Assembly: GCA_937925855.1 (NCBI GenBank)
Contig: CALAMO010000006.1
Coordinates: 1 to 64,000, forward strand
DNA length: 64,000 nt
Reading direction: 5' to 3'
Source: an uncultured Thiotrichaceae bacterium
Lineage (GTDB): Bacteria > Pseudomonadota > Gammaproteobacteria > Thiotrichales > Thiotrichaceae
Position numbers and translations under genes: made by a program
Notes under the pieces: model-generated
What the model saw: the letters and a program-made list of their open reading frames with translations, nothing else
Told to the model about the DNA's origin: nothing
The model's database searches: none
Shown here: positions 17,459 to 27,098 of the stretch, piece by piece
Position numbering within the stretch: position 1 is the stretch's first letter
Layout: each line of letters starts with the position of its first letter

Positions 17459-17484
17459 GGGCGAACACACAGGTTCGCCCCCTA
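17459..17484. repeat. Dispersed palindromic repeat, copy 1
   Basis: GGGCGAACACACAGGTTCGCCCC followed by CTA forms a GGGCGAAC/GTTCGCCC stem. The same sequence occurs on the other strand at 50056-50083 (GTAGGGGCGAACCTATGTGTTCGCCC type). Both copies sit between genes, which suggests a REP-like family. Confidence 0.75.
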
Positions 17485-17552
17485 CCAACCCTATACTTAG
17501 GGACTAACCTGGGTGTCAGCTCTTGCTTTTACGTGTCAGGGTAACTGGAAAC

Positions 17553-18017
17553 TCAATTCTCCAAAATCTTCGGCCAGTTCGCGTCACCCTTAGCAATATA
17601 GCCATCTTCGTCCAGTGACCAGATTGCACGTACGGCTTTATTGTAGTTCAGGTAAAGCTTGTCATTATGGATAGACCAGGCATTCACATCTATACCCACC
17701 ACAGAACCTTTAGCGGCGGCATAAGCACAATAACCGCCGTACTGCGGCGCATATTTTTCAGGATCAGCCGCAAACTTATCGCGGTTCTCAGCGGACACAA
17801 AATGCCAGGTGGCGTCTTTATACTCAAAGGAAATATCAGGATTACCCTGCACCGCTTTTTCCTGATTCCAGTAAGCCATGACATCATAACCCTGTATCGC
17901 CGCATCACCTTCCGGGTTTACTTGCGGCGATGCTGCCAGCGCACTGTTCATTAACAGCATCGCGCCCGCGAAGAAGAAAAATAACTTATTAATCAATCCA
18001 GTAGAATGAGTTTTCAT
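17553..18017 (-). CDS. Secreted YHS-domain protein
   Basis: A 154-residue protein; the start at 18017 is chosen because AAAGGA sits seven bases upstream, whereas the longer ORF from 18041 would overlap that site. Residues 1-28 are a signal peptide ending SALA-A. A YHS domain follows: GYDVMAYWNQEKAVQG, then ATWHFVSAENRDKFAADPEKYAPQ and GGYCAYAAA. YHS proteins of this type are periplasmic and have been linked to metal or redox partners, but this one has no informative neighbour. It is monocistronic. Confidence 0.82.
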   Translation of the reverse strand: MKTHSTGLINKLFFFFAGAMLLMNSALAASPQVNPEGDAAIQGYDVMAYWNQEKAVQGNPDISFEYKDATWHFVSAENRDKFAADPEKYAPQYGGYCAYAAAKGSVVGIDVNAWSIHNDKLYLNYNKAVRAIWSLDEDGYIAKGDANWPKILEN

Positions 18018-18127
18018 GTCAGCGTCCTTTTTAATCAGCAAAAATTGTGTTGCTGTTTTATACGCTGCGACTGAAAAAATGGATGCTACCCATACTAAAA
18101 ACTTTCTAAAGGGCTTGATAGAAAAGC

Positions 18128-19099
18128 CTAATATTCAATCTCAACCCAACGCCGCTGCGTAATCGCCAGCGCGACCGCATCCAGAAGCTTATACGCATCC
18201 CGCGTATCCGCCAGCGTCGAGAGCGGTTGCACCGCAGGATCAAGACAGCACTCGATAAAACGCTGCTGCGCATACTTAAAACTGTCGCGATAACCCGCTA
18301 AATCCCAGCCCGGCTGCGCCGCATCACCAAACTGCAGATCATTCCAGCTATGGCTAAACCCACCCTCAGTGCCCAATACCTTAAACATCACATTCCACGG
18401 ATTCGAGGTGCGGTCATCCACCGAAAAACAGCCCCACAAATGCGCGATCAAGCCGGATTCATACTCCGCCTGGATGGAAATCTGATCGTCGGCCTGCGGA
18501 TCATCAAAAAACACATTGCTCCCGGTCGCCGTCACCCGCAGCGGACGCCCGGCTAAGTGCAATAATGTATAGGCATGATGAATACACAGCTCCCACAGCG
18601 TCACCCCCGGCGCGCCCATCGCTGGCCAGTGCTTCTGGTTATAGATCATCCACAGGCTAGATAACTTACCCAGCGCACCGCGTTCAATATAATCCCGCGC
18701 CCGCTGCACCTCCGGCGAATAGATATAATTGTGATTTGGCATACAAACCACATTCGCCGCCTCCGCCGCTGCACACAAGGTCTCCAGCTCAGCGCTGCTC
18801 GCCGCCACCGGCTTTTCCAGCAGCACATGCTTACCTGCTTTTAACGCCGCCGTCGCATATTCAACGTGCGTGGGTGTGGGGGACAGAATGGCAACTGCTT
18901 CAATCTGCACATCCGCCAGCATAGCATCGACACTGTCATACGCGGTCAAGCCATAAGTTTGTGAGAAAGCAGCACGTTTCTCTGCGTTGCGACTGTAAGC
19001 ACCGACTAACTGTACGTTGCGCTGGCTCATAAAGCCCTGCGCATGCATATGGGCGACACCACCCGTGCCGATCAAACCTATCTTGATTGCTTGTTTCAC
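18128..19099 (-). CDS. Gfo/Idh/MocA family oxidoreductase
   Basis: NAD(P)-dependent dehydrogenase of 323 residues. The Rossmann motif GLIGTGGVAHMHAQGF is at residues 7-22, and the cofactor/catalytic loop LLEKPVAASSAEL at about 92-104 carries the conserved EKP. The C-terminal alpha/beta domain includes LWELCIHHAYTLLHLAGRP, where paired histidines are expected near the substrate. Enzymes of this family oxidise or reduce sugars, inositols and related polyols; the substrate is unknown here because no sugar genes are adjacent. Confidence 0.85.
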   Translation of the reverse strand: MKQAIKIGLIGTGGVAHMHAQGFMSQRNVQLVGAYSRNAEKRAAFSQTYGLTAYDSVDAMLADVQIEAVAILSPTPTHVEYATAALKAGKHVLLEKPVAASSAELETLCAAAEAANVVCMPNHNYIYSPEVQRARDYIERGALGKLSSLWMIYNQKHWPAMGAPGVTLWELCIHHAYTLLHLAGRPLRVTATGSNVFFDDPQADDQISIQAEYESGLIAHLWGCFSVDDRTSNPWNVMFKVLGTEGGFSHSWNDLQFGDAAQPGWDLAGYRDSFKYAQQRFIECCLDPAVQPLSTLADTRDAYKLLDAVALAITQRRWVEIEY

Positions 19100-19308
19100 T
19101 CAGTGCTCCTTGGTCGGGTCATAACTTCAACGGCAAATGTCAGTTGTTGCAGTGTACTCACCCCGTATAGCGCTTTCAAATCGTCATGGGCGATGACCTT
19201 ATCGGCCCTCTGCGGCCCGTAACGACTAACCATCGGCCTGCTGATAAACGGGGCATATCGCAGGAATTTTGCTATGATCATGCCCTTCTTGCTACTGGAA
19301 TGACGCTC

Positions 19309-19902
19309 ATGTCCACTATCGACTACTACACCTTCCCCCTATCGCCGTTTACCTACCTCGCCCAAAACGACCTGGAAACCATTGCGGCAAAGCACAATGC
19401 CACAGTCAATTACAAGCCGTTTAACTTGATGCATATTTTTGCTGAGACCAATACCCCAGCTGTCCCCGATCGCCACCCCAATGTCATCAGCTATCGTATG
19501 CAGGAGCTGATCCGCATCAGCCAGCGCCGCAATGCGACCATCAACTTCAAGCCCGCTCACTGGCCGACTAATCCATTACCCGCCAGTTACGCCATGATTG
19601 CCGCCCAGGAAGCCGGAGGTGGTGATATGGGCGGCTTGGTCTTTGCTTTGTTACGCGCCTGTTGGGCCGAAGAAAAAGACATTGCACAGGACGCGGTAGT
19701 GAACGAATGTCTGCAAGCCAATGGTTTTGCGGCTGATCTGATGCAGCATAATGTGGATCATCTGGCGGCGGTTTACCAAGAAAATACCCAGCAAGCACTC
19801 AGCAGCGGGGTATTTGGCGCCCCGACTTATGTCGTGGGAGAAGAAGTATTCTGGGGCCAGGATCGCCTGGATTATCTGGATGATTATCTGGCTGGACTGT
19901 AG
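19309..19902 (+). CDS. 2-hydroxychromene-2-carboxylate isomerase family protein (DsbA fold)
   Basis: A 197-residue DsbA/GST-kappa-fold protein. The ATG at 19309 was chosen because GGA lies nine bases upstream and the family N-terminus starts near IDYYTFPLSPFTYLAQ, where a Ser-Pro-Phe motif replaces the CxxC of DsbA. The C-terminal GVFGAPTYVVGEEVFWGQDRL motif is characteristic. In naphthalene degraders this enzyme isomerises hydroxychromene carboxylate with glutathione; no aromatic-degradation genes are nearby, so a different glutathione-linked role is likely. Confidence 0.83.
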   Translation: MSTIDYYTFPLSPFTYLAQNDLETIAAKHNATVNYKPFNLMHIFAETNTPAVPDRHPNVISYRMQELIRISQRRNATINFKPAHWPTNPLPASYAMIAAQEAGGGDMGGLVFALLRACWAEEKDIAQDAVVNECLQANGFAADLMQHNVDHLAAVYQENTQQALSSGVFGAPTYVVGEEVFWGQDRLDYLDDYLAGL

Positions 19903-19918
19903 GCCAAGCTGCATTATC

Positions 19919-19940
19919 GGCCTGAATGTGTGTTCAGGCC
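19919..19940. terminator. Short hairpin downstream of the isomerase gene
   Basis: GGCCTGAA (19919-19926) and TTCAGGCC (19933-19940) form a perfect eight-base stem with a six-base loop, 17 bases after the stop. No U-run follows, so it may be a weak or Rho-assisted terminator. Confidence 0.4.
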
Positions 19941-20053
19941 ATCTCCCAATGCACGGCATCTCCATCGGCACTGTCAAAATAAAAAAATATATTCATGGCA
20001 GACACAGACCAGATGTGAAAGAATCGCGCGCTTTTTACCGATAATAATAGCCC

Positions 20054-21631
20054 ATGTCTTTTCTGACCCAGCTTGCACCTGCTAATCCTAAAAACGAACT
20101 CCTCTCCGGCCTCACCGTGGCGTTGGCGCTGGTGCCCGAAGCAGTCGCTTTCGCGCTGGTGGCACAGCTGCATCCACTGTTTGGGTTATATGCCGCCTTT
20201 ATTATCGGCATTATTACCGCCGTTTTTGGGGGCCGTCCCGGTATGATCTCTGGCGCAACCGGCGCGATTGCGGTTGTCTTGGTGAGCCTAGTGGTCACAC
20301 ACGGCGTTGAATACCTGCTGGCGGCGGTGGTGCTGATGGGCATCCTCCAAATGCTATTCGGCATCCTCCAGCTAGGTAAATTCATCCGGCTAGTACCGCA
20401 CCCAGTGTTTCTCGGTTTTGTTAACGGACTGGCCCTAGTAATCTTCCTGGCACAGCTCAAGCAGTTTCAAGTGACCGATGCCGAAGGAATCAGCAGCTGG
20501 ATCAGCGGCCCACCACTCATCTTCATGCTAGCCCTAGTCGCCGCCACCATGCTGATAATTCAGTTTCTGCCACGCCTGACCAAGGCGGTGCCGGCGACGC
20601 TGGTGGCGATTGTGATGCTGAGCCTGATTGTGTTCGTGTTTGGCATCGACACCCGCACCGTCGGCGATATTGCCTCAGTGTCCGGCGACCTGCCGGTATT
20701 TCATAGTCCCAATGTGCCGCTAAACCTAGAAACACTGATGATCATCCTGCCTTATGCGGTGATTATGGCGCTGATCGGACTGATTGAAAGCCTATTAACG
20801 CTGAATCTGGTGGACGCACTGACCGAAACCCGTGGGCAGGCTAATCGCGAGAGTGTCGCCCAGGGGCTGGCGAATTTCACCTGCGGATTTTTTGGCGGCA
20901 TGGGCGGCTGCGCCATGGTCGGCCAAAGCATTATCAATATCAATTCCGGGGGCCGTGGACGCTTATCCGGCATTACGGCGGCGCTCGCCTTACTGGCGAT
21001 TATTCTGCTCGGCGCGCCGCTAATTGAACAAATCCCAGTCGCCGTGCTGATTGGCGTTATGTTTATGGTGGTGATCGGCACCTTTAAATGGTCGAGCCTG
21101 CTGCTCTTTGGCAAAGTACCCCACATCGAAGTATTGATCGCCGCGATTGTCACCGTGACGACCGTACTGACGGATCTGGCGGTCGCCGTCATCCTGGGGG
21201 TGATCCTCTCCGCGCTGGTTTTTGCCTGGGAACACGCCAAACAAATCAACGTCAAGAAATACAGTAATGACAGCGGCAATACGGTATACGAACTCAACGG
21301 CCCGATTTTCTTCGCCTCCATCCATAATTTTCAGGCGCTGTTCCAGCCGAAGGAAGATGCAGATGATGTCATTATCGACTTCGCCAACTCGCGCGTAGCG
21401 GATCATTCCGCGCTGGAGGCGATTGATATGCTAGCAGAACGCTTTGAGCGCAATGGCAAGCGCCTGCATCTGGTGCACCTCAGTGCGGAATGCCGGTTAC
21501 TGCTCAAAAAAGCTGGTAACCTGGTGGAAGTAAATGTGCTGGAAGACCCGGTGTATTCCGTCGCGGCCGGACTGACTTCAGCTGAAATCGATGCTTATGA
21601 GCGACGTAAACGGCGGCGCAGCGGACACTAA
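20054..21631 (+). CDS. SulP family inorganic anion transporter with STAS domain
   Basis: A 525-residue inner-membrane transporter of the SLC26/SulP family. The N-terminal core (about residues 1-390) has many hydrophobic helices, including GLTVALALVPEAVAFALVAQ and GGMGGCAMVGQSIININSGG, which are conserved transport-domain motifs. A cytoplasmic STAS domain follows (about 405-505; VIIDFANSRVADHSALEAI). Substrates in this family include sulfate, bicarbonate and dicarboxylates; the short form with the GGMGGCAM motif is frequent in marine bacteria. The gene is alone, so the substrate is unassigned. Confidence 0.9.
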   Translation: MSFLTQLAPANPKNELLSGLTVALALVPEAVAFALVAQLHPLFGLYAAFIIGIITAVFGGRPGMISGATGAIAVVLVSLVVTHGVEYLLAAVVLMGILQMLFGILQLGKFIRLVPHPVFLGFVNGLALVIFLAQLKQFQVTDAEGISSWISGPPLIFMLALVAATMLIIQFLPRLTKAVPATLVAIVMLSLIVFVFGIDTRTVGDIASVSGDLPVFHSPNVPLNLETLMIILPYAVIMALIGLIESLLTLNLVDALTETRGQANRESVAQGLANFTCGFFGGMGGCAMVGQSIININSGGRGRLSGITAALALLAIILLGAPLIEQIPVAVLIGVMFMVVIGTFKWSSLLLFGKVPHIEVLIAAIVTVTTVLTDLAVAVILGVILSALVFAWEHAKQINVKKYSNDSGNTVYELNGPIFFASIHNFQALFQPKEDADDVIIDFANSRVADHSALEAIDMLAERFERNGKRLHLVHLSAECRLLLKKAGNLVEVNVLEDPVYSVAAGLTSAEIDAYERRKRRRSGH

Positions 21632-21663
21632 AGCCCGCCGCTCAGCCCCAACGGCCAAAGCAA

Positions 21664-24198
21664 TCAGCCCAGCAAGCTTGCGCGCACTTTAAGTGCGCTC
21701 ATGCGCCACAGCGGGTAAATCCCGGCCAATAGAGCAGCCAATAAAGCGAGTAATACGGCCTGCACTGGCACCCAAGCAAAGAAATATGTCTGCATCGTCC
21801 AACCAAATGAGCGCCGATTAATAATATCAATCAAAATATCCGCCATTAACCCGCCCAGCGGCAACGCCAATAGCCCGGCTAACACCCCAATCAACGCGGT
21901 TTGGCCCAGCACCAAATAGCGCAGCTGCCCCAGCGTAAAGCCGGTAGCGCGCAAGATGCCAAACTCACGCCCCCGCTCTAGAAACAGGGCCATCAGCGCA
22001 CTCAGCACCCCAACAAACGCGACAATAATCACCAGCACGCGCAGCACATGCGTAATCGCAAACGTCCGGTCAAAAATCGCCAGTGAGAAGGTGCGAATCT
22101 CCTGGTCAGAACGAATCTGTAGCGGCTGCCCCGCCACCCTTAGCTCACGCGCCAGCTGGGTAATCTGCTGCTGCACTGCGGCCAGCTCGGTCGCAGCCCG
22201 CAACTTCACCCCAATCGAAGAACGACTGTGGTCGGCCCAGTGTTTTTCATACAGCGCCCGTGGCATGCTGACACTGCCCTGCGTCGCGCTATAATCCCGA
22301 AACACGCCTAAAATCGGCACCGTAATCACCCCGCTCAGCTCAGTCACCAGCTGTACGCTGTCCCCGACCTGTTGCTGACGGTGGTAGGCAAACGGCTCCG
22401 ACACCAAGATGCCCTCGCCGCGCTCATACTGCGGCCAGATCGTCGCCATCTCACCGGACAGCAGCTCAAAACCCTGCGCGCTGTGCGGCCCAGTTTCCAA
22501 CACCAGCACCGCCGTCTCACGCTGATCTAATCGCAGCCGCACCGTGCGCCCAGAACTGACCGATGCGACCTCAGGCAGGGCCTGCAGACGTGACATCCAG
22601 TCCGCATGCAAGCGCCCATCAGCCACCGAACTCCCGTCCGTGGTCGCCGCAATATATAAATCACTCGATAAGGTCAACGCCAACCAATCTGCCACACTAT
22701 GCCGAAATGACCCCACCATAATACTCACCCCCACGGTGGCAGAGACCGCCACGGTGAGCGCAATAATCGCCAACCCTGTGCGACTCAGACTGGCTTGAAC
22801 CCCACGGAGAGTCATACACCACAACAGCGCGCCGCCGCCAAAGAGCTGGCCCGCGCTCAGCCGCTGTAAGCCCGACAGGCACAGCCGCAGCACCAGGGGC
22901 ACACACAGGCTATAGCCCAAAATCAGCATAAACAGCGCGACAAAACCCAACACCAGACTGCGCGCTGACAGGCTCAATAACAACGCACTCGCCACCAGCA
23001 GCACTAGGCCCAACAAGGCGAGATAGAAACTAATACGCTGGCTGCCCTGCTCCAGCTGTGAGCGCCGCTGTACGAGTACAGGCTGTACCCGCGCCGCTTC
23101 CAGGGCCGGAGCCAACGTGGCGACCAACACTGCCAGCAGCGTAATCCCCATGCCTTTCAGCAGCCCCCAAGGCGCAACCGCTAGCTGACTCGCATTCATA
23201 CTGACAAACAGATCGCTAATCGTCTGCGTGACTAGCCCCAATAAGCCCTGCGCCAGCACCACACCCAACACCGCGCCCAGTAGACTGCCCACTACGCCCA
23301 AAAACAACACCTCCAGCAGAAGATGTCGGAACAGCTGCCCACCGGTCACGCCAAGCATACGCGCCGTGGCGAAGGTCTGCCGCCGCTGCAACACCGAGAA
23401 GGTCATGGTGTTATACACCAAAAAAGCCCCGACCAGCATCGCAAGCAAGCTCATCGCCAGCAGGTTGGTGCTAAACGCCCCAGTCATTTGACTGAAGACC
23501 TGCCGCTGCGTCGCGCGGGACTGTAGCTTCAAGTTAAGCGGTAGGCGCTTTGCCAGGATCTCCGCCTGCTGCGAGCTGAGCGTTAATTGGATGCGGCTTA
23601 GGCCATCTTGCTCGCCCAGCGCGGAAATATCCGCTACCAACACATCCCCACTGCCAGGCCACTCAGCCAGGGCCACCACCTTAAGCGTTAGCGTGTTACC
23701 GGCATGCCGCACCGGCAGCACGGAGCCCACCTGCACCGCTAAGCGCTGAGCCAGCCCTTGCGGCACCACCACCGCCCCCGGCTCGGTCAGCAGCTGGCTC
23801 AGCACCGCCGCCGAAAAATCTAACCCGCCCTCAGCCTGTGACGGTAAAGCAAACGGATCAATCCCCAGCAGGCGGTATTGCAGGCCGTCTTTCTGCACGT
23901 TTATTTCCCGCTGCGGCGCACTGGCGCGATAACCCCAATCAACACGCAGCTGGCGGTAAAAAGCGTCCGGCACCGTCCCTTGGTGCGCTGTAATTTCGTG
24001 CGTCATCGAGCCGGATAAGGTGTCGACTGAACGCTGAAAGGATTGCCCAGCGCTTTGATTCGCGAGATCCACGGCGATAATGACTGCTGTGCCGAGTGCA
24101 ATGCTTAATAACGTGAGCCAGAGCTGCCACGGGTGGCGGGTAAAGAAACGCCAGCTGGCACGCAGTAATAATAAGCGCGGCGGTAAGAGACTCACCAC
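21664..24198 (-). CDS. ABC transporter permease with two FtsX domains
   Basis: An 844-residue inner-membrane permease in the FtsX/LolE superfamily, close in plan to E. coli YbbP. An N-terminal membrane helix (about residues 22-42) is followed by a periplasmic domain, a first FtsX block (about 245-365), a central pair of helices (about 390-435), a second periplasmic domain and a C-terminal FtsX block (about 720-840). It overlaps its ATPase by seven bases and forms an export or mechanotransmission complex with it. The cargo is unknown; lipoproteins, hydrophobic compounds or lipids are typical. Confidence 0.88.
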   Translation of the reverse strand: MVSLLPPRLLLLRASWRFFTRHPWQLWLTLLSIALGTAVIIAVDLANQSAGQSFQRSVDTLSGSMTHEITAHQGTVPDAFYRQLRVDWGYRASAPQREINVQKDGLQYRLLGIDPFALPSQAEGGLDFSAAVLSQLLTEPGAVVVPQGLAQRLAVQVGSVLPVRHAGNTLTLKVVALAEWPGSGDVLVADISALGEQDGLSRIQLTLSSQQAEILAKRLPLNLKLQSRATQRQVFSQMTGAFSTNLLAMSLLAMLVGAFLVYNTMTFSVLQRRQTFATARMLGVTGGQLFRHLLLEVLFLGVVGSLLGAVLGVVLAQGLLGLVTQTISDLFVSMNASQLAVAPWGLLKGMGITLLAVLVATLAPALEAARVQPVLVQRRSQLEQGSQRISFYLALLGLVLLVASALLLSLSARSLVLGFVALFMLILGYSLCVPLVLRLCLSGLQRLSAGQLFGGGALLWCMTLRGVQASLSRTGLAIIALTVAVSATVGVSIMVGSFRHSVADWLALTLSSDLYIAATTDGSSVADGRLHADWMSRLQALPEVASVSSGRTVRLRLDQRETAVLVLETGPHSAQGFELLSGEMATIWPQYERGEGILVSEPFAYHRQQQVGDSVQLVTELSGVITVPILGVFRDYSATQGSVSMPRALYEKHWADHSRSSIGVKLRAATELAAVQQQITQLARELRVAGQPLQIRSDQEIRTFSLAIFDRTFAITHVLRVLVIIVAFVGVLSALMALFLERGREFGILRATGFTLGQLRYLVLGQTALIGVLAGLLALPLGGLMADILIDIINRRSFGWTMQTYFFAWVPVQAVLLALLAALLAGIYPLWRMSALKVRASLLG

Positions 24199-24899
24199 CC
24201 CACGCCATCCATGTGCTGGGCCGCATCCGCTGTCGCGTTTTCCAGCTGGCCCGCGCGCAGCACTAACACCCGATCGGCTTTTGCGGCCACCACCGCGCTA
24301 TGCGTAACCACCAGCAGCGTTTGCAGTGTCTCCCGCGTCAGTTCAAACAGCAGCTCCAGCACGCGCGCGCCGCTGGTGGCATCCAAATTACCGGTTGGCT
24401 CATCGGCTAGCACCAGAGCGGGCTGATGAATCAACGCCCGCGCAATCGCTACCCGCTGTTGTTCACCACCAGAAAGCTGATCAGGAAATGCCGCCGCCCG
24501 CCCAGCCAGCTGTACGGCATCCAACCAGTACTTTAGGCGCTGCTGCTGTTCGGCCCGACTCAGACCAAGCAGTTCCAGCGGCAACAGCATATTCTCCGCC
24601 AGCGTCAATGTCGGAATCAGATTAAACTGCTGATAGATGAAGCCGATGTGTTGCCGTCGGAACAGAGTGAGTGCAGGCTCCTGTAGCCGCGTGATAGGGG
24701 TCTGTGCAATCTGCACCTCCCCCTGCGTCGGCACATCAATCCCAGCCAACACATTCAGCAGGGTTGATTTGCCGGAACCACTGCGCCCAACCAGCGCGAC
24801 CCGCTCGCCCTTAGCGAGGCTAAAACTAATATCCCGCAGCACGGTATGCTGCTGCCCAGCTTCGGGGTATGCGTAATGCAAATGCGCGCTGCTTAGCAC
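24192..24899 (-). CDS. ABC transporter ATP-binding protein (LolD/YbbA type)
   Basis: A 235-residue ATPase. Walker A is GRSGSGKST (about residues 38-46), the signature is LSGGEQQRVAIARAL (about 140-154) and Walker B is LVLADEPTGNLD, the EPTGNLD form being typical of the MacB/LolD/YbbA group. It is the first gene of a two-gene operon with the FtsX permease. A YbbA-YbbP-like assembly is the best guess. It diverges from the amidotransferase at 25098. Confidence 0.9.
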   Translation of the reverse strand: MLSSAHLHYAYPEAGQQHTVLRDISFSLAKGERVALVGRSGSGKSTLLNVLAGIDVPTQGEVQIAQTPITRLQEPALTLFRRQHIGFIYQQFNLIPTLTLAENMLLPLELLGLSRAEQQQRLKYWLDAVQLAGRAAAFPDQLSGGEQQRVAIARALIHQPALVLADEPTGNLDATSGARVLELLFELTRETLQTLLVVTHSAVVAAKADRVLVLRAGQLENATADAAQHMDGVGW

Positions 24900-25097
24900 A
24901 GGTAAGACTCCTTAATCACGACCCAATAATCCAAGATAAAACAGGATAAGCCCTATCCGCCGTCGGTGCGAGGGCCACCATGAAAACTAAGACAATCTGC
25001 CGACCTACACTCGGCTAACTGAACAGGCCATCCTAAACTCACGCCTCGCATCCAAATTTGCTAAAATCGCCCGACACTCCCGAAAGGAAAAGACGTT

Positions 25098-26888
25098 ATG
25101 TGCGGAATCTGTGGTGAATTACGCCTCGACGGCCAGCTGCCGGAACTCCAACACCTCAATGCCATGATGGCAAAACTGGAAAAGCGCGGCCCCGATCACG
25201 CCGGTAGTTTTTCCGATGGCCCGCTAGCCTTTGGGCATCGCCGACTTGCCATTATTGACCTGTCACACCAATCCAACCAGCCAATGGTAGACGCTGAATC
25301 CGGCCTGGCGATTGTGTTTAACGGTACGATCTACAACCACCCACAGCTGCGCGCCCAGCTTAAAGCGCGCGGCCACCGCTTTTTCTCAACGGGCGATACC
25401 GAAGTCATCCTCAAAGCCTATGCTGAATGGGGTGAGGATGCCCCACAGCACTTACTGGGCATGTTCGCCTTCGCCGTGTGGGATATGCGTGCTAAAACAC
25501 TGTTTCTAGCGCGTGATCGCATGGGGATTAAACCCTTGTATTACAGCGCCAATCAAAACGGGGTGCGTTTCGCCTCCAACACGCAGGCGCTACTCAGCAC
25601 ACCCGGCATTGATACCTCACTCGACCCGCTGGCACTGCATAATCTTTTTTCCCTGCACGCCGTGGTGCCCGCACCGCGCACCGTGTTTAACGGCATTCGT
25701 AAGCTGCCCCCGGCCCACTCGCTCACCCTCCACGCCGATGGCCAACAGGTACTGAAATGCTATTGGAACTTGGTGGCGAAACGTCCGGCAGAGGCGCGCA
25801 CAGAACAAGAATGGATTGAGGCCATCCACGCAAGCTTGAAAACAGCGGTAAAACGACGCAATGACATCGCCGATGTGCCGGTGGGCGTACTGTTATCGGG
25901 TGGCCTGGATTCCAGCTTGCTCGTTGGCCTACTGGCGGAAATTGGCATTGGCGACATTCGTACCTTCACGATTGGCTTCGATGACCAGCCCGAGGAAAAA
26001 GGCAGCGAATACGAATATTCTGATGCCGTGGTCGCACGCTTTGGCTTAGAACGCAGCCACCATAAATTTCATATCCCGAATGAACATACCCTGTCGCGCC
26101 TGCCGGAAGCGGTCGCACATATGGCAGAACCTATGTTCGGGCAGGACGCCATTGGTTTTTATTTGCTATCAGAGCGTGTCGCCCAGCACGTTAAAGTCGT
26201 ACAGTCTGGCCAGGGAGCGGATGAGGTTTTCGGTGGCTACTTCTGGTACCCACAGGCCCAGGCCAGTACCCACCCCGATATCTTACAGCGCCTCGCACCC
26301 TACTACTTCGACCGTGAGCACGGCGAAATGGCCGAGATGCTACAGCCGGCCTTCCACACCCATGATTTTACTGGCGAGCTGGTACGCGACCTGCTGACGA
26401 GCGCAGATGCGGAGGAAACGCTGGATGCGGTGCTGCGCGCGGATGTGACCACCTTCATTGTCGATGATCCAGTGAAGCGGGTGGATAATATGACCATGGC
26501 ACACGGCCTAGAAGCGCGAGTGCCGTTTCTGGATCACGAATTAGTCGAGCTGGCGGCGCAAATGCCGACTGAACTCAAACTGCGCGATGGCGGTAAGTTT
26601 GTACTCAAGCAAATTGCGCGTGGCCTAGTCCCCGACAGCGTGATTGACCGACCCAAAGGCTATTTCCCGGTGCCCGCACTGAAGTTTGTGCGCGGTGAAT
26701 TTCTGGAAATGATGCGGGCGCTGTTGGATTCGCAGGCCTGCCGCGAACGCGGACTGTTTAAACGAACTTATATTGACAAGGTGATTGCAAATCCTGAAGC
26801 ACACCTCACTCGCATTCAGGGCAGTAAGCTGTGGCATATGGCACTGCTGGAAATGTGGCTCCAGGGGGTAACCATAGGCGCCAACTGA
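25098..26888 (+). CDS. Asparagine synthase-like N-acetylglutaminylglutamine amidotransferase
   Basis: A 596-residue class II glutamine amidotransferase. Cys2 of MCGICGE is the glutaminase nucleophile, followed by KRGPDHAG and FNGTIYNH. The synthetase domain has the PP-motif VGVLLSGGLDSSLLVGLL (about residues 260-277). The HAVVPAPRTVFNGIRKLPPA segment is typical of the TIGR03104 branch that completes the osmolyte N-acetylglutaminylglutamine amide (NAGGN) and not of ordinary AsnB. The partner synthetase (ngg) that normally lies beside it is absent from this window. AAAGGAAAAG lies before the ATG. Confidence 0.82.
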   Translation: MCGICGELRLDGQLPELQHLNAMMAKLEKRGPDHAGSFSDGPLAFGHRRLAIIDLSHQSNQPMVDAESGLAIVFNGTIYNHPQLRAQLKARGHRFFSTGDTEVILKAYAEWGEDAPQHLLGMFAFAVWDMRAKTLFLARDRMGIKPLYYSANQNGVRFASNTQALLSTPGIDTSLDPLALHNLFSLHAVVPAPRTVFNGIRKLPPAHSLTLHADGQQVLKCYWNLVAKRPAEARTEQEWIEAIHASLKTAVKRRNDIADVPVGVLLSGGLDSSLLVGLLAEIGIGDIRTFTIGFDDQPEEKGSEYEYSDAVVARFGLERSHHKFHIPNEHTLSRLPEAVAHMAEPMFGQDAIGFYLLSERVAQHVKVVQSGQGADEVFGGYFWYPQAQASTHPDILQRLAPYYFDREHGEMAEMLQPAFHTHDFTGELVRDLLTSADAEETLDAVLRADVTTFIVDDPVKRVDNMTMAHGLEARVPFLDHELVELAAQMPTELKLRDGGKFVLKQIARGLVPDSVIDRPKGYFPVPALKFVRGEFLEMMRALLDSQACRERGLFKRTYIDKVIANPEAHLTRIQGSKLWHMALLEMWLQGVTIGAN

Positions 26889-26950
26889 ATATCAGTAATC
26901 AACGAGTATCCAGCCTTACCAGATACGCTTATTATTAACAAATTATGATG

Positions 26951-26988
26951 TTCGTCCGGGTACAACCGCCACTTTTTTAACGGACGAA
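26951..26988. other. Inverted repeat between amidotransferase and DUF368 gene
   Basis: TTCGTCCG (26951-26958) and CGGACGAA (26981-26988) are perfect eight-base arms with a 22-base loop that ends in a T-run. It may terminate the amidotransferase transcript or serve as a regulatory site for the next gene; neither is proven. Confidence 0.35.
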
Positions 26989-27098
26989 TCGCAGCACGGT
27001 GAAACCCTGGGCGGTGCACTGTTTCCCCTAGTCTGGGAACGTTAGACTGAGTTGTCATTCGTATTTTTTTTCCCTTAACATTCAAAAAAAGCATCACT

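Noticed and set aside
20752-21321. Long antisense ORF inside the SulP gene
   Set aside because: It mirrors hydrophobic codons of the transporter on the other strand; the SulP reading has clear family motifs.
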